Shown: positions 48,001-55,518, counted from the first letter of the stretch. The stretch is 64,000 nt of DNA from Cyanophora paradoxa (GCA_004431415.1 QPMI01000407.1:7501-71500), one strand, 5' to 3'. Notes: generated from the sequence alone by a model not told the origin. Program-made: numbers and translations.

Positions 48001-48290
48001 GTGCCTGAGGAGGCAATTCGCAGGTGCCGCGGCAACGCCCTGGATCCGATTATTTCAGCAACATAATTCTCAGCTGGACCCAGACAAAATCTCTGTGCAA
48101 TATCCGGGGCGCCAACATGTGAGTTGCGCAGAATTAATGCAGCTGGACGATTAAACTCGGTCCTGTGGATGTCACGATCAGCATTGTAGTCTGCCAAGAT
48201 GCTTCCAAATACGCGAATATTTATATGCCGATCATCCACGAGATCTGGAGCTTTACGAAGTGGCACTGGCTTCTTCAAGATGTAGGACAT
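45042..48290 (-). CDS. Large phage-like fibre protein with HxH repeats, C-terminus fused to host DNA
   Basis: Probable virion fibre or spike. ATG at 48,290. About residues 225-240 read YDLGLRTRQWRNIHGTNIY, a motif common in phage tail fibres. A Pro-rich hinge (PIPPIPPLPGLPKPPTPDG) follows. About residues 390-465 hold four units of FPPEDHRHDWGDIDN type. A GNYLPLTGGTIDGTV motif is at about 685. YNDLINKP and YNDLTNRP motifs flank eight 12-residue units (HTHTKAEITDFA type) at about 778-880. The HxH motifs resemble the iron-coordinating ones of phage T4 gp37, implying a trimeric metal-bound stalk. The frame crosses 45,081 into the duplicated host block and stops at 45,042, so the viral C-terminus is lost and the last 13 or so codons are host-derived. 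Divergent from the phospholipase gene by 24 bp. Confidence 0.8.
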   Translation of the reverse strand: MSYILKKPVPLRKAPDLVDDRHINIRVFGSILADYNADRDIHRTEFNRPAALILRNSHVGAPDIAQRFCLGPAENYVAEIIGSRALPRHLRIASSGTVSKYDSGRLIFRLQNDRGVHTSALRLIDESNAVTNKTAAHITGRILLGEESQTSSDAAPAGISVLASQIQPFPWDLLFTAAREANILYGFDVNQIDTEPATRLDIPGCTFGSILIEADRHLLPALHDSYDLGLRTRQWRNIHGTNIYQDGKKVSTEEEVINIFNYYFGPIVPIPPIPPLPGLPKPPTPDGPGRERVADETVPFGQNIISWEAVRNRPVIEPYKHPHEEYLSPDIEVFPLEMYTEPEEQLIPDGLDVQEIEYEQPVIPHEQLLPDGFDPVFFPLEFTVDWESINNKPENFPPEEHRHDWDEIDNKPDRFPPEDHRHDWGDIDNRPLKFPPEDHRHDWGDLDNIPLEFPPEDHRHVWSEIDEQPEFAKSELPVTLAVSLYKSINTPERLYLNEHYVHRQGIRANTDMSGSLFVRIPREMEIVAAGGNIGLQDTFPSIYVTNYYASDIEMTSVLPPLPSLPLDPLAHADFHSAIQINVTDVSDLDSSRPKLVFSRERLLPDALIGNRDDYKKCEIAWIKTNYNGGVGEGVLEINQRAAAKNIHNETISRVVTEDYLQAQNYVDETELALVIAGLAVTGNYLPLTGGTIDGTVTADNFFVHTESDQVFPVVHPGAEYEIPIDPAIMPIKIDLPSDYVGRGELKIISFTGDYNDLINKPTPSNLHPVAYSGSFLDLNNRSHTHTKAEITDFAHTHTKSQITDFAHTHTRADITNFAHTHFKSEITDFAHTHTKSQITDFAHTHVKSEITDFAHNHTKAEITDFAHNHTKAEITDFAHTHDWNTDIYNKPAIFSGNYNDLTNRPTLDPFTATTIRANNTMYVGSGQIVEPAGPMFEETWFFHNSQNYFDKTLLVRGNAYARNFYAMNPTDSSTISRCITEADLTSQLNSYFNGKIKAGKYVYTTPVMNYNNLYVFNPLHCCRANESISGLQLPQCTLLGLRTSCSIEFGPDHHDQCFEIQCTCYVLVGAAWPQWITIGLRT
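45650..45950 (-). repeat. 36-bp tandem repeats encoding the HTH-type fibre stalk
   Basis: Eight full 36-bp units plus one partial unit, each encoding (H)(T/N)H.(K/R)(A/S)(E/Q/D)IT(D/N)FA. Third-position changes between units show selection on, or age of, the protein repeat and not a fresh DNA expansion; two adjacent units at about 45,675-45,745 are almost identical in DNA. Confidence 0.85.
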
Positions 48291-48314
48291 TTTTATATAA
48301 GCCCCCTTTTAAAA
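48291..48314. promoter_or_regulatory. 24-bp bidirectional viral promoter with TATATAA
   Basis: The whole spacer between the fibre and phospholipase starts reads as TATATAAG, a C-run, then TTTTAAAA. On the minus strand it is TTTTAAAAGGGGGC followed by TTATATAA next to the fibre ATG. Upstream of the small gene at 50,124 the order is the same: TTTTAAAAGCGGC, then ATATATC. A shared viral core promoter is inferred. Confidence 0.5.
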
Positions 48315-49799
48315 ATGAAGGTCATTCTCTCACTATCAGGTGGAGGTGCTCGTGGTATAATTATTGCCAGAATTCTACAGCGGATCGAGGCGATTACTGG
48401 GAAAGCAATTCCACAACTGTTTGATTTCTTTGCAGGCACCTCAACAGGGGCAATAATAGCGGCCGGTTTGGCTATCCCATCAACTCCAGGCTCTGTTCTC
48501 GCTTATCGATATTCTGCAGGTGATATCTTCAGTTTATATCAAACGAACCTACCTGTAATATTTGCAAATCCGAGATCACTCACAAGCTTGCTCTCAGGAA
48601 GCCGCTATGATGCAAACCCTCTAGAGTCGGTGCTCACAGACGTTGCCCTAGACTACACAATTGCAGAATCGACCAAAGACATATTAATTACAGCGTTTGA
48701 TACAGTTCGGATGCAGCCCGTAGTTTTCACCAAAGATGGGCCATACTCGAGCACGCTGATTCGTGATGCAGTTAGAGCATCTTCTGCAGCGCCAACATTC
48801 TTTCCACCGAAGGTTCTAGGAGACAAAAACCTTGTTGACGGGGCCATCGCCTGTTTGAATAATCCCTCAGTTGCTGCACTCAGCCACGCCAGCAAAATTT
48901 ATGATGCAGAGGATCCAATTGTTCTTGTGAGCATCAGCTGTGGTGAGGTCCAAGCTAGTGAGCAACTGACTGCAGGCTTTTCGAATGCAGAGACGTCAGG
49001 CTGGGGCGCCCTGGGCTGGATCCTATCCCTCTCAGGCAGCCCTATTATTTCTATGCTAATGGCTGGGAGCGAGCTGGAATCGCACTTTCAAATGCAGGAG
49101 CTGCTTCCAGTTGATGCAGATAGGAATCTCACTAGATACTGGCGTTTAAGTGTTCCGCTGCCAGCTGCAGTCATGAGCAAGCTTGATGATGCCTCGCCTT
49201 CGAATATTTCTTATTTGATTTCCACGACTGATTTATGGCTGAAACAAATCGAAATAAATGCTAAAATAAATGCACTCTGCAGTTTTCTATTGGCGAACTA
49301 CGACCTACTGAACGATGAGAGACTTATCATATCGTCTACTTTAACAGTTGAGCCTCCATTTGATGTCAACTGGTTTATAATTCCAGATGCGAATATCACA
49401 AGCAACGACTTCGAGGAATTGCACCCACCTTCTCATGTGCGACCCAACTCTACAGGGTTTCAGGGGGGAACATTACCTAATCCCTGGATCAAAGTCGAGT
49501 TTCCCAAGCCTTTTGAGCTACATCAAATCATTATGTATGGGCCAGCCTTTGCTGCCGGAGTCCTATTTAATTTCAGCATTCTGACCAACTTAGGATATTT
49601 ACGAGACGGGGCACTATTTGAAAACACGGTCCTATCAAATGTGCTTGCTGCGAACCCAACTATGACAGGCTTCGATCTAATGCATAGTGACTCGCATTTG
49701 ATCACCCCACAGGTGTATAACTATGTGCAAATTATAACAAACGAATTTATAAATGTGAATGCGTTCCGACTTGATTTCCGGGGACGTTACATTAATTAG
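48315..49799 (+). CDS. Patatin-like phospholipase with discoidin-like C-terminal region
   Basis: Patatin-family lipid acyl hydrolase (Ser-Asp dyad). The ATG at 48,315 gives MKVILSLSGGGARG, placing the oxyanion loop GGGARG at residues 9-14, the nucleophile elbow GTSTG at 41-45 (Ser43) and DGA at 175-177 (Asp175), all normal for an active enzyme. An earlier in-frame opening at 48,165 lies inside the fibre gene and is unlikely. Residues about 370-494 (PWIKVEFPKPFELHQIIMYG, then NEFINVNAFRLDFRG) resemble an F5/8-type C (discoidin) sugar- or lipid-binding fold; this is inferred from pattern. In a virus it might breach or remodel host membranes. The stop at 49,797-49,799 overlaps the convergent small gene by 8 bp. 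Confidence 0.85.
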   Translation: MKVILSLSGGGARGIIIARILQRIEAITGKAIPQLFDFFAGTSTGAIIAAGLAIPSTPGSVLAYRYSAGDIFSLYQTNLPVIFANPRSLTSLLSGSRYDANPLESVLTDVALDYTIAESTKDILITAFDTVRMQPVVFTKDGPYSSTLIRDAVRASSAAPTFFPPKVLGDKNLVDGAIACLNNPSVAALSHASKIYDAEDPIVLVSISCGEVQASEQLTAGFSNAETSGWGALGWILSLSGSPIISMLMAGSELESHFQMQELLPVDADRNLTRYWRLSVPLPAAVMSKLDDASPSNISYLISTTDLWLKQIEINAKINALCSFLLANYDLLNDERLIISSTLTVEPPFDVNWFIIPDANITSNDFEELHPPSHVRPNSTGFQGGTLPNPWIKVEFPKPFELHQIIMYGPAFAAGVLFNFSILTNLGYLRDGALFENTVLSNVLAANPTMTGFDLMHSDSHLITPQVYNYVQIITNEFINVNAFRLDFRGRYIN

Positions 49800-50124
49800 G
49801 CGGCGGCATGAATGCCCAGGAAATCAAAGAGAGTCCAAGACGTGTTGGAATAGTTCTGCCAGATTTATCTTTCTCCCAAAATGGTGCTCCATTACGCCCT
49901 CCCAGTCGCCTCTTTATGTAATTCTCTCTTCGCTGATACCAAGTTGTGTTTTTGGTTGCGAGCTCCTTTTTGATTCCGTCAGGACCAAATCGGCGGTAAG
50001 CTTGCAGAAAACCTAGGTTTGTTTGTCTGCTTGGCTTATCTCCAATCGCAACAAGTGATACTTTTTTGTCCCGCATCAATGGCAAGTACTTTTCAATCTG
50101 AGCTATGGGCATCAACTGCGACAT
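49792..50124 (-). CDS. Small conserved-looking viral protein, function unknown
   Basis: 110 codons, ATG at 50,124. Sequence pattern: SQLMPIAQIEKYLPLMRDKK, then LGFLQAYRRFG, TTWYQRRENYIKRRLG and TRLGLSLISWAFMP. The FL..YR..G, W..RR..YI.R and RL.L..WA. spacing recalls short proteins I associate with Polintons and large DNA viruses, but I cannot name a family. It is basic and has no membrane segment. ATATATC lies about 5 bp before the start codon. It is followed after 27 bp by the minor capsid gene end on the same strand. Confidence 0.6.
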   Translation of the reverse strand: MSQLMPIAQIEKYLPLMRDKKVSLVAIGDKPSRQTNLGFLQAYRRFGPDGIKKELATKNTTWYQRRENYIKRRLGGRNGAPFWEKDKSGRTIPTRLGLSLISWAFMPPPN

Positions 50125-50151
50125 TTTTGATATATTGTGCCGCTTTTAAAA
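50125..50151 (-). promoter_or_regulatory. TTTTAAAAG...ATATATC promoter of the 110-codon gene
   Basis: Read on the minus strand, TTTTAAAAGCGGCACAATAT is followed by ATC and AAAA just before the ATG. It matches the spacer upstream of the fibre gene in order and spacing. Confidence 0.45.
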
Positions 50152-51108
50152 TCAGTGCGGAGCCAAGAAGGCTCCTTGCCTTCGGCTTTCCCTAGTTATG
50201 AACTGCAGTTCACCAGACCAAGGCAGGCCGTTCAGTGATACATCATCACCATCTCTGTCTACAATGCGCAGTCGCAAGGAAGTCAACACAAGACGCTCTT
50301 CGATGGGGATCCATTCGCCGTTGTGATCCTGATTTATGTAAACGAACTTGCCAACGTCCTGGCTCATTTGAATTCGAGCAAGCCCATAATTGCACATTGT
50401 TTTGGCCCCACGGCGAAGCTTTGAAGCAAATGGCCGTAGCTCTTCGCAGACAAGGAAGAGGTACTGGTCGCTATTCATATCGATTATCTTTGGAAATTCG
50501 ACAGCATAACCAAGTGGCTCACTCCGCATTCTTTCGGTGAAATCCACGCCATATTCAGGGTGTGAAGGTGTTACTGGAATGCCTGCAACCTCTAGATATC
50601 GCTCAGCTGCAGTTACTGGTCTTTGCCCTCCTTCAATCATGATAGGAGACAGCTGGAGGGGCTCATTTCGGTTCAGCCCTAGCAGATTCGATAGAGCTTT
50701 GAACTGGCAGGTCACTGTGCAGGAACGGTTGCAATAGGCAGACATCTTCAGTGTCTCTGGGTCCCGAAACAATTTGAAATATGCTATTACGATTCCCCCC
50801 AGTTCAAACTTAAACGATAGGCCAAAGTTGTAAAGATCTGTTTCGCCCATATTTGCAGTAGTAATTATACCAGGCTCAAAAACTGCCAGATTTTCCGTCC
50901 AAATGTTGGGAAAGGTGATCGAAAGATACTCATCTTTAATGCTGGTATAAAGACTATTTGCGAACTCACACTGGGTAAGTCGAACAGCAACTGGATTGAT
51001 TATAGGCTCATTGATTTCGAGCACAAAGTTTGCCTCTGAATCGATCGGTCTTCTGTCTCTGCTGTCAAAGGTAAGCCTGGCGCAGCGTCGATGCTTGTCT
51101 TCGACCAT
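50152..51108 (-). CDS. Minor capsid (penton-like) protein 1
   Basis: 318 codons, ATG at 51,108. The opening ARLTFDSRDRRPIDSEANFV and NPVAVRLTQCEFANSLYTSI fit the start of PLV/virophage minor capsid proteins, where a strand-rich N-terminus ends in a VRL...E..NS.Y motif. The central part contains LSNLLGLNRNEPLQLSP and the C-terminal part LTSLRLRIVDRDGDDVSLNG and WSGELQFITRES, typical of the 'vRl.d..G.......w.f.l.f.' end of these single-jelly-roll proteins. Penton proteins close the five-fold vertices of the capsid. It is divergent from a second protein of the same kind (51,135-52,091), with which it shares the VRL..(C/A)E..N layout. The assignment is by pattern, not by search. Confidence 0.7.
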   Translation of the reverse strand: MVEDKHRRCARLTFDSRDRRPIDSEANFVLEINEPIINPVAVRLTQCEFANSLYTSIKDEYLSITFPNIWTENLAVFEPGIITTANMGETDLYNFGLSFKFELGGIVIAYFKLFRDPETLKMSAYCNRSCTVTCQFKALSNLLGLNRNEPLQLSPIMIEGGQRPVTAAERYLEVAGIPVTPSHPEYGVDFTERMRSEPLGYAVEFPKIIDMNSDQYLFLVCEELRPFASKLRRGAKTMCNYGLARIQMSQDVGKFVYINQDHNGEWIPIEERLVLTSLRLRIVDRDGDDVSLNGLPWSGELQFITRESRRQGAFLAPH

Positions 51109-51134
51109 TTTTATTCTCTAACTGATATAAAAAG
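51109..51134. promoter_or_regulatory. 26-bp bidirectional promoter between the two minor capsid genes
   Basis: TTATTCTCTAACTGATATAA followed by AAAG leads directly to the ATG at 51,135; on the other strand GAGAATAAAA precedes the ATG at 51,108. The spacing is nearly the same as for the fibre/phospholipase pair (24 bp). Confidence 0.45.
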
Positions 51135-52091
51135 ATGCCGACGGACTACGTCTGCATTGCAAGTCACCTAGCAGATGAGCTTTTATCAACCTCAAAATTC
51201 AAGGTTAGACTGCCTAAAATTTATCAGGATGTGAAAGCTGTGCGCTTGGTATCAGCTGAGATCCCCAACACAATGAGCACAATTGATATACTCGATCCAG
51301 CAGAGGATTTGGTCTTTGACACCTATATATATTGGTGCAAATATGATCCTGCAAATGAGGGACCAGACCCACCTCAGCCAGGCTTTGGTGTGTGGAATAA
51401 CATTGCGATTCCACCTGGAAATTACGACGTCACCTCGCTTGTGACTAAGATAAACGAAAGGTTGACGGGGACTGGTATCACGTGCACGTATAATTCAGCG
51501 GTTAAATTAATAGGGTTCACAGCTAGCTTCGAGTTCTTTATTGCTCTGATGTTGCCACCTAACCAGGGTGGGCGGGAAGTCAGAAACTACCAGGCCGTTG
51601 CAAGGGCTCAGCGAACTGCAAAACTTCTGGGGCTGCGATCAATTCTACCGATCCGGTCTAAGGATTTATCTGTCGATGTTCAATATATAGAGGGCGCTTA
51701 TGAACCTGATGTCACTCCCGATGATCATGTGCTCCTACGCATTCCTGAAATTGGTGACCTTGTCAGTATGCCCAATACTTCAATACCTGGCTTCTTTGCC
51801 AAAATTAGCATTCCAAACAGCCTTCGTCCTGGCGAGATAGCATACTATGATTCAACTGAAGCAACTCCTTTGTATAAGTATGTGTATTCAAAGCTGGACC
51901 TCTACTCTGTGACTATTGAGATTTACGATTTTATGCAGCGAATTGCTGATTTAAATGGAGCTCCTGTCTCATTTATTCTCGAAATTCGTTATGGTCCAGA
52001 CGAACCCAATGGTGATGTTGTCTACGAGCTTGCAAAGCTTCAGCTCCAGAAAAGGTCAAAGACATATCCTTGGATCAATTCGTCAAATTGA
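51135..52091 (+). CDS. Minor capsid (penton-like) protein 2
   Basis: 318 codons, ATG at 51,135. FKVRLPKIYQDVKAVRLVSA then EIPNTMSTIDI, and IPPGNYDVTSLVTKINERLT, are the hallmark layout of minor capsid proteins of PLVs and large DNA viruses (a VRL..AEIPNT strand, then PPG.Y....L...IN..L). RTAKLLGLRSI resembles the LLGL motif of the neighbouring protein. The C-terminal part SVTIEIYDFMQRIADLNGAP and VSFILEIRYG is the expected last strands. Probably a paralogue, or a partner in the same capsomer, of the divergent gene. It is followed by the major capsid gene after 45 bp. Confidence 0.75.
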   Translation: MPTDYVCIASHLADELLSTSKFKVRLPKIYQDVKAVRLVSAEIPNTMSTIDILDPAEDLVFDTYIYWCKYDPANEGPDPPQPGFGVWNNIAIPPGNYDVTSLVTKINERLTGTGITCTYNSAVKLIGFTASFEFFIALMLPPNQGGREVRNYQAVARAQRTAKLLGLRSILPIRSKDLSVDVQYIEGAYEPDVTPDDHVLLRIPEIGDLVSMPNTSIPGFFAKISIPNSLRPGEIAYYDSTEATPLYKYVYSKLDLYSVTIEIYDFMQRIADLNGAPVSFILEIRYGPDEPNGDVVYELAKLQLQKRSKTYPWINSSN

Positions 52092-52121
52092 GCTAAGCGC
52101 CCAAATTATTTTCTTTCACTG

Positions 52122-52136
52122 CAATTATATACTTCA
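52122..52136 (+). promoter_or_regulatory. TATATA element before the major capsid start
   Basis: AATTATATACTTCA lies directly before the ATG at 52,137. With the other viral starts it supports a TATA-type core within about 10 to 20 bp of the start codon, implying very short 5' leaders. Confidence 0.4.
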
Positions 52137-53521
52137 ATGGATGTTACCCAAAACTTGCAGCGGCTCGGTCTCAAAGAGCTCCTGACAACTCCGCAGGAAG
52201 CAAAGGACTTCTTCATGAACAATGAGCTTATGTTAGGTCTAACCAGCCAAACAAAGCCTGTGCGTGTTGTTGTCAACCCAAGCAATGACTATGGAGACTG
52301 CTTCGGAAAGAGGGTTACTTATTTCCTGCCCGCTACAATTTCCTTCAGGGGCTCGAACTCCAGTTTACCCTTCCAGAGCTGACAGCATTTACTGGTGACA
52401 CTGACCTGGTTCGCACTGGGTATTTGCGGTCTGTTGGTGCTCTCGTAAAGCGAATCGAAATCAAATAGGCTTCCTACAGCTACATTGTCCCCGAGGACTG
52501 GCTTGTTCACAGCGCTCTGATTTTCAATGATGATGCTCAGCTTAAAAAGAAATACCGGTCCGGTGGCTGGCTACATGGAACACCACCTCAGGGGACAAAT
52601 CGTGCTGGAGGCATTTTCAGTGTAAAAATCCCCTGTCCATGGGAGGGTTCAGTGCTACCCATTGGTGCTCTATCTGGCGAGGTGTCTGTCGAGGTTTGGT
52701 TCCGTGATCGTGCCCAGGGCTTCGTCGAAACCAGCTATGGTGGTAGGTTTGTAACAGAATATGCCATAGGCGGTGATGCTTCTAAAGAAGATGGACTCGG
52801 GAGCGTGGGAGCTGCTGCTGCATCCCTGCAAACATTGGCCAGAATATAACCCCAATGTTCTCAGTGTCACCCCTGCCAATCCCGAGCTATCGAATCCAAA
52901 GATTATTGCTCACTGCATCAACGTTGATGAGGCCACTTTTGCCCAGGTGATTGAGAAAGTCAAAACGTCTGGAATCGCAATTCCGCTACCGATGTCGGCT
53001 GGGTTGATGCTGATTCAATTACTTATGCAGGTGCGGGAGCGCCCACCCGGATTAATCTGTCTCAAATCAGTGGACTTTGCTACGGCCTGTTCGTTAGCAT
53101 TCGTAAGCAGACAAATATGAACCAAACTGACGGAAAACACAGTGTCCTCAAAACCGAGGCAAATACTCGTGATATAACTATTTCCTGCGAATTGAATGGC
53201 CAGCGGCTTTATTCAAACGAGCCTGTTCCTCTATTGCAAGGTGCTGAACTCATCGCTGATGTCTTCAAGTGCTCAAATTTAGACGCGCCTCTTAACAGAT
53301 ATGTTCTGACTGGTTTGCCATTTTGCATTAGTGGAGATAAATCGATTCGAAATGCTGCTCAAACTGGTTTCGTAGATCTGACGAACTCGAGCAGCTGCTT
53401 CCTGAATATCATGAATCCTGCCGCTTACGATGCAAACAACAAGATTTACGTCCAAATTCGCGCTCTCCTGCACACTGTCCTAATTGTTGATGCTGCGGGT
53501 CTTCGTAAGGTGAACCTCTAG
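52137..53521 (+). pseudogene. Major capsid protein gene, broken by three frameshifts and one stop
   Basis: Coding similarity moves between frames over about 1,385 bp (about 460 codons). The first frame (MDVTQNLQRLGLKELLTTPQ) runs to about 52,300. A second frame continues with TGYLRSVGALVKRIEIK and meets a TAG at 52,466-52,468, then SYIVPEDWLVHSALIFND, PCPWEGSVLPIGALSGEVSV and EVWFRD, the capsid-like 'PLPW...LP..AL...V.V...F' strand pattern. Near 52,845 it shifts to a frame with NPNVLSVTPANPELSNPKII, and near 52,980 it shifts again to SQISGLCYGLFVSIRKQ and DITISCELNGQRLY, ending at 53,521. Position between penton and ATPase genes supports the call. Breaks are described, not repaired. Sequence error is the alternative explanation. 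Confidence 0.75.
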
Positions 53522-53546
53522 TCGTATCTCGGTAGTTAATTTTTTG

Positions 53547-54296
53547 ATGGATGAGTCTCAAGAACTCGCAAAGTTCCAGCCGGGAGAAATGAGGGTTCCT
53601 TTTAAGGCCCTGTTTATTTCAAAGTCTAATAGCGGCAAATCCTTCTATTGCACCAAGCATCTGCTGCGGCTGCTCTATCCAAAGATTAATCGAGTCGTCG
53701 TGTTTACAGCCACCAAATTCAATGGTGAATACTCTGCAATAACTAAAGAGCTTTACGACGATTTTCAGCCATCTATCGTTGCAGAAATCATTGATTCACA
53801 GCGCAATTTGATTGAAAACAAAAAGAAAGCGCCGCAGATATTGCTAGTCTTGGACGATCTTGTTGCCGCCTCTGAAACAGTGGATCTGCGAAATAGCAAG
53901 GCTGTAAATCGACTTTTTACGCAGGGCCGACATTTTAATATAAGTACGATTCTTATGACCCAAAAACTAACAGCATTAAGTCAATCTATAAGATCAAACA
54001 GCGATTACTGCTTTTTCTTCAGTTACAGCAACCACACTGAACTGGAGGCCATTTATAGAGAGTTTAGCCATCTTCCAAAAGAAGAATTTATTGCTTTATT
54101 TCAAACTTGGGCTCACGATTATCAGTGCCTAGTCCTGGATGGGACCAAATACGATACGGCCTGGTTCGTCGATAAAGCTGTTGAAGATAAGAGTTTTCGT
54201 TTTACAAAATGGGTTAAGAATGAACCTGAAGAACGTAAGACCGAAGATTCTTCGCCTGTTGTCTCTAAAAAGAAGCGTTTTAAAATCTTACCATAA
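53547..54296 (+). CDS. A32/FtsK-like genome-packaging ATPase
   Basis: P-loop ATPase that pumps viral DNA into capsids. The ATG at 53,547 (MDESQELAKF) is preferred to the adjacent TTG. Walker A reads FISKSNSGKSF (about residues 24-34), Walker B ILLVLDDLV (about 98-106), and the sensor-like GRHFNISTILMTQKLTALSQ (about 127-146) is typical of the A32-type packaging ATPases of PLVs, virophages and large DNA viruses. The length of 249 codons is normal for the family. The C-terminus is basic (KKKRFKIL). The frame is intact, in contrast to the neighbouring capsid gene. It lies 25 bp after the capsid gene and 9 bp before the next gene, so a shared transcript is likely. Confidence 0.88.
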   Translation: MDESQELAKFQPGEMRVPFKALFISKSNSGKSFYCTKHLLRLLYPKINRVVVFTATKFNGEYSAITKELYDDFQPSIVAEIIDSQRNLIENKKKAPQILLVLDDLVAASETVDLRNSKAVNRLFTQGRHFNISTILMTQKLTALSQSIRSNSDYCFFFSYSNHTELEAIYREFSHLPKEEFIALFQTWAHDYQCLVLDGTKYDTAWFVDKAVEDKSFRFTKWVKNEPEERKTEDSSPVVSKKKRFKILP

Positions 54297-54305
54297 GAAA
54301 AGAAC

Positions 54306-54944
54306 ATGGGTCGCGGGATTCCTAAGAAGGGCTATCGGGAACGACGCAAGGTTAATATATCTGAGCCGAACGCTCCACTGATTGAAAGCGGCTCAACTGT
54401 GGGTGCAGCTGTTGCTAATCCTAGTGGTGAGTTAGCTAGTGACCCCAAACTAAACGCACCCGTTGCTAAAACGATCGCCTCGGCAGCAGCTAATGCCAGT
54501 GCGGTTGACGACCGACAGAGCCAGGTCAAAATTGTAAACGAAATGCAGTCTGATATTGATGATGATGCTGCTAGAATTTTACAAGCGATGGCTAGCGAAC
54601 CGAGATACTCCGGTCCAAAAATCAAGACAGCAACAGTATCAAAGAGTCAGATCGAGGAACTAACAGCTAAATTGCGAGATCTCGAGGCTCGATCGGCTAA
54701 TATCGAATCATACGTTAAGGAAAAGCAAGAAAGAGCTAAGATCCGCGAGATGTTGCGAAGCGAAATGTTTAAGCACAGATCTATGGATGTGCCAGATTTA
54801 CGCTATTTAAAAATCGAAAAAGAGAAGGCTTCACAAGCTCTCGATTCTGCCGAAGTAAAGCCAGCAACGCCCAATGTGTCTGAGTCCAACACTACGAGTT
54901 CTCTGATGAAGAATGCGATGGGTGGGCGGAGGATTCGTCTGTGA
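54306..54944 (+). CDS. Viral protein of unknown function, basic N-terminus and coiled coil
   Basis: 212 codons, ATG at 54,306 (MGRGIPKKGYRERRKVN). After the basic start, residues 25-80 are Ala/Ser-rich. Residues 105-175 form a likely coiled coil (QIEELTAKLRDLEARSANIE, then KEKQERAKIREMLRSEMF), and the end GGRRIRL is basic. I do not recognise it. Its place directly after the ATPase suggests a virion or packaging role. Its last 53 bases overlap the convergent Cys-rich gene. Confidence 0.6.
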   Translation: MGRGIPKKGYRERRKVNISEPNAPLIESGSTVGAAVANPSGELASDPKLNAPVAKTIASAAANASAVDDRQSQVKIVNEMQSDIDDDAARILQAMASEPRYSGPKIKTATVSKSQIEELTAKLRDLEARSANIESYVKEKQERAKIREMLRSEMFKHRSMDVPDLRYLKIEKEKASQALDSAEVKPATPNVSESNTTSSLMKNAMGGRRIRL

Positions 54945-55518
54945 CACATCGATCAACAGTATTTGCATGCACACACTTGGAACATCCGCATTTGTGCTTC
55001 ATTTCATCCCTTTTCGCTAATACCCAGACATGCCTTCCATTTTGCATGATTGTTTTTAGATTTGGCACCCAATACCACACAACAAATCTGAACTTCAGCC
55101 ACGGCGTAGATGGATTGCACTGGTTACAGTTCCAAACTACTTTTTCACTGTATTGCAACAGCTTTTGCTGAGGTATCCAGCTCGTAAATTCATTGCACTT
55201 CGCACACTTCAAACGTGCTTCTCGGACAATTGAAATCTTATCAAAGCATCCGTATTCCTGCTTCTCTCTCGTTTCCCCGGCATAAGAGGTTACAATCTTG
55301 TCTAATTGCTTTTCAAAACATTCGTGACACTTGTTGTAATTTCGATTCCACATTGCTTCATTTTCACAGACATCATTGCAATCTCTGCAAAGAATAGAGC
55401 GAACACATTTGCGCACCTCACAAACTTCCTCATCACTAGACTCTGTGGCCTCTCTATAATCTGAAGTGCTAAAGAGTCCTCTTGGAGCAAGTGTGCCGAA
55501 ATAGTTGTGTCCTCCCAT
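54892..55518 (-). CDS. Cys-rich zinc-binding viral protein, function unknown
   Basis: 208 codons, ATG at 55,518. Cysteine pairs are regularly spaced: CEVRKCVRSILCRDCNDVCE (about 33-52), CHECFEK, LKCAKCNEF, WNCNQCNPSTPW and HKCGCSKC, giving at least three probable zinc ribbons. An FVVWYWVPNLK strand lies between the last two. No catalytic motif was seen. Candidates are a transcription factor or a ubiquitin-ligase-like adaptor; neither is supported by a specific signature. Confidence 0.6.
   Translation of the reverse strand: MGGHNYFGTLAPRGLFSTSDYREATESSDEEVCEVRKCVRSILCRDCNDVCENEAMWNRNYNKCHECFEKQLDKIVTSYAGETREKQEYGCFDKISIVREARLKCAKCNEFTSWIPQQKLLQYSEKVVWNCNQCNPSTPWLKFRFVVWYWVPNLKTIMQNGRHVWVLAKRDEMKHKCGCSKCVHANTVDRCVTDESSAHPSHSSSENS

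Noticed and set aside
48165-48314. Longer phospholipase starting upstream at 48,165
   Set aside because: The added segment is antisense to the fibre gene's first codons, and the patatin domain starts cleanly at the ATG at 48,315.
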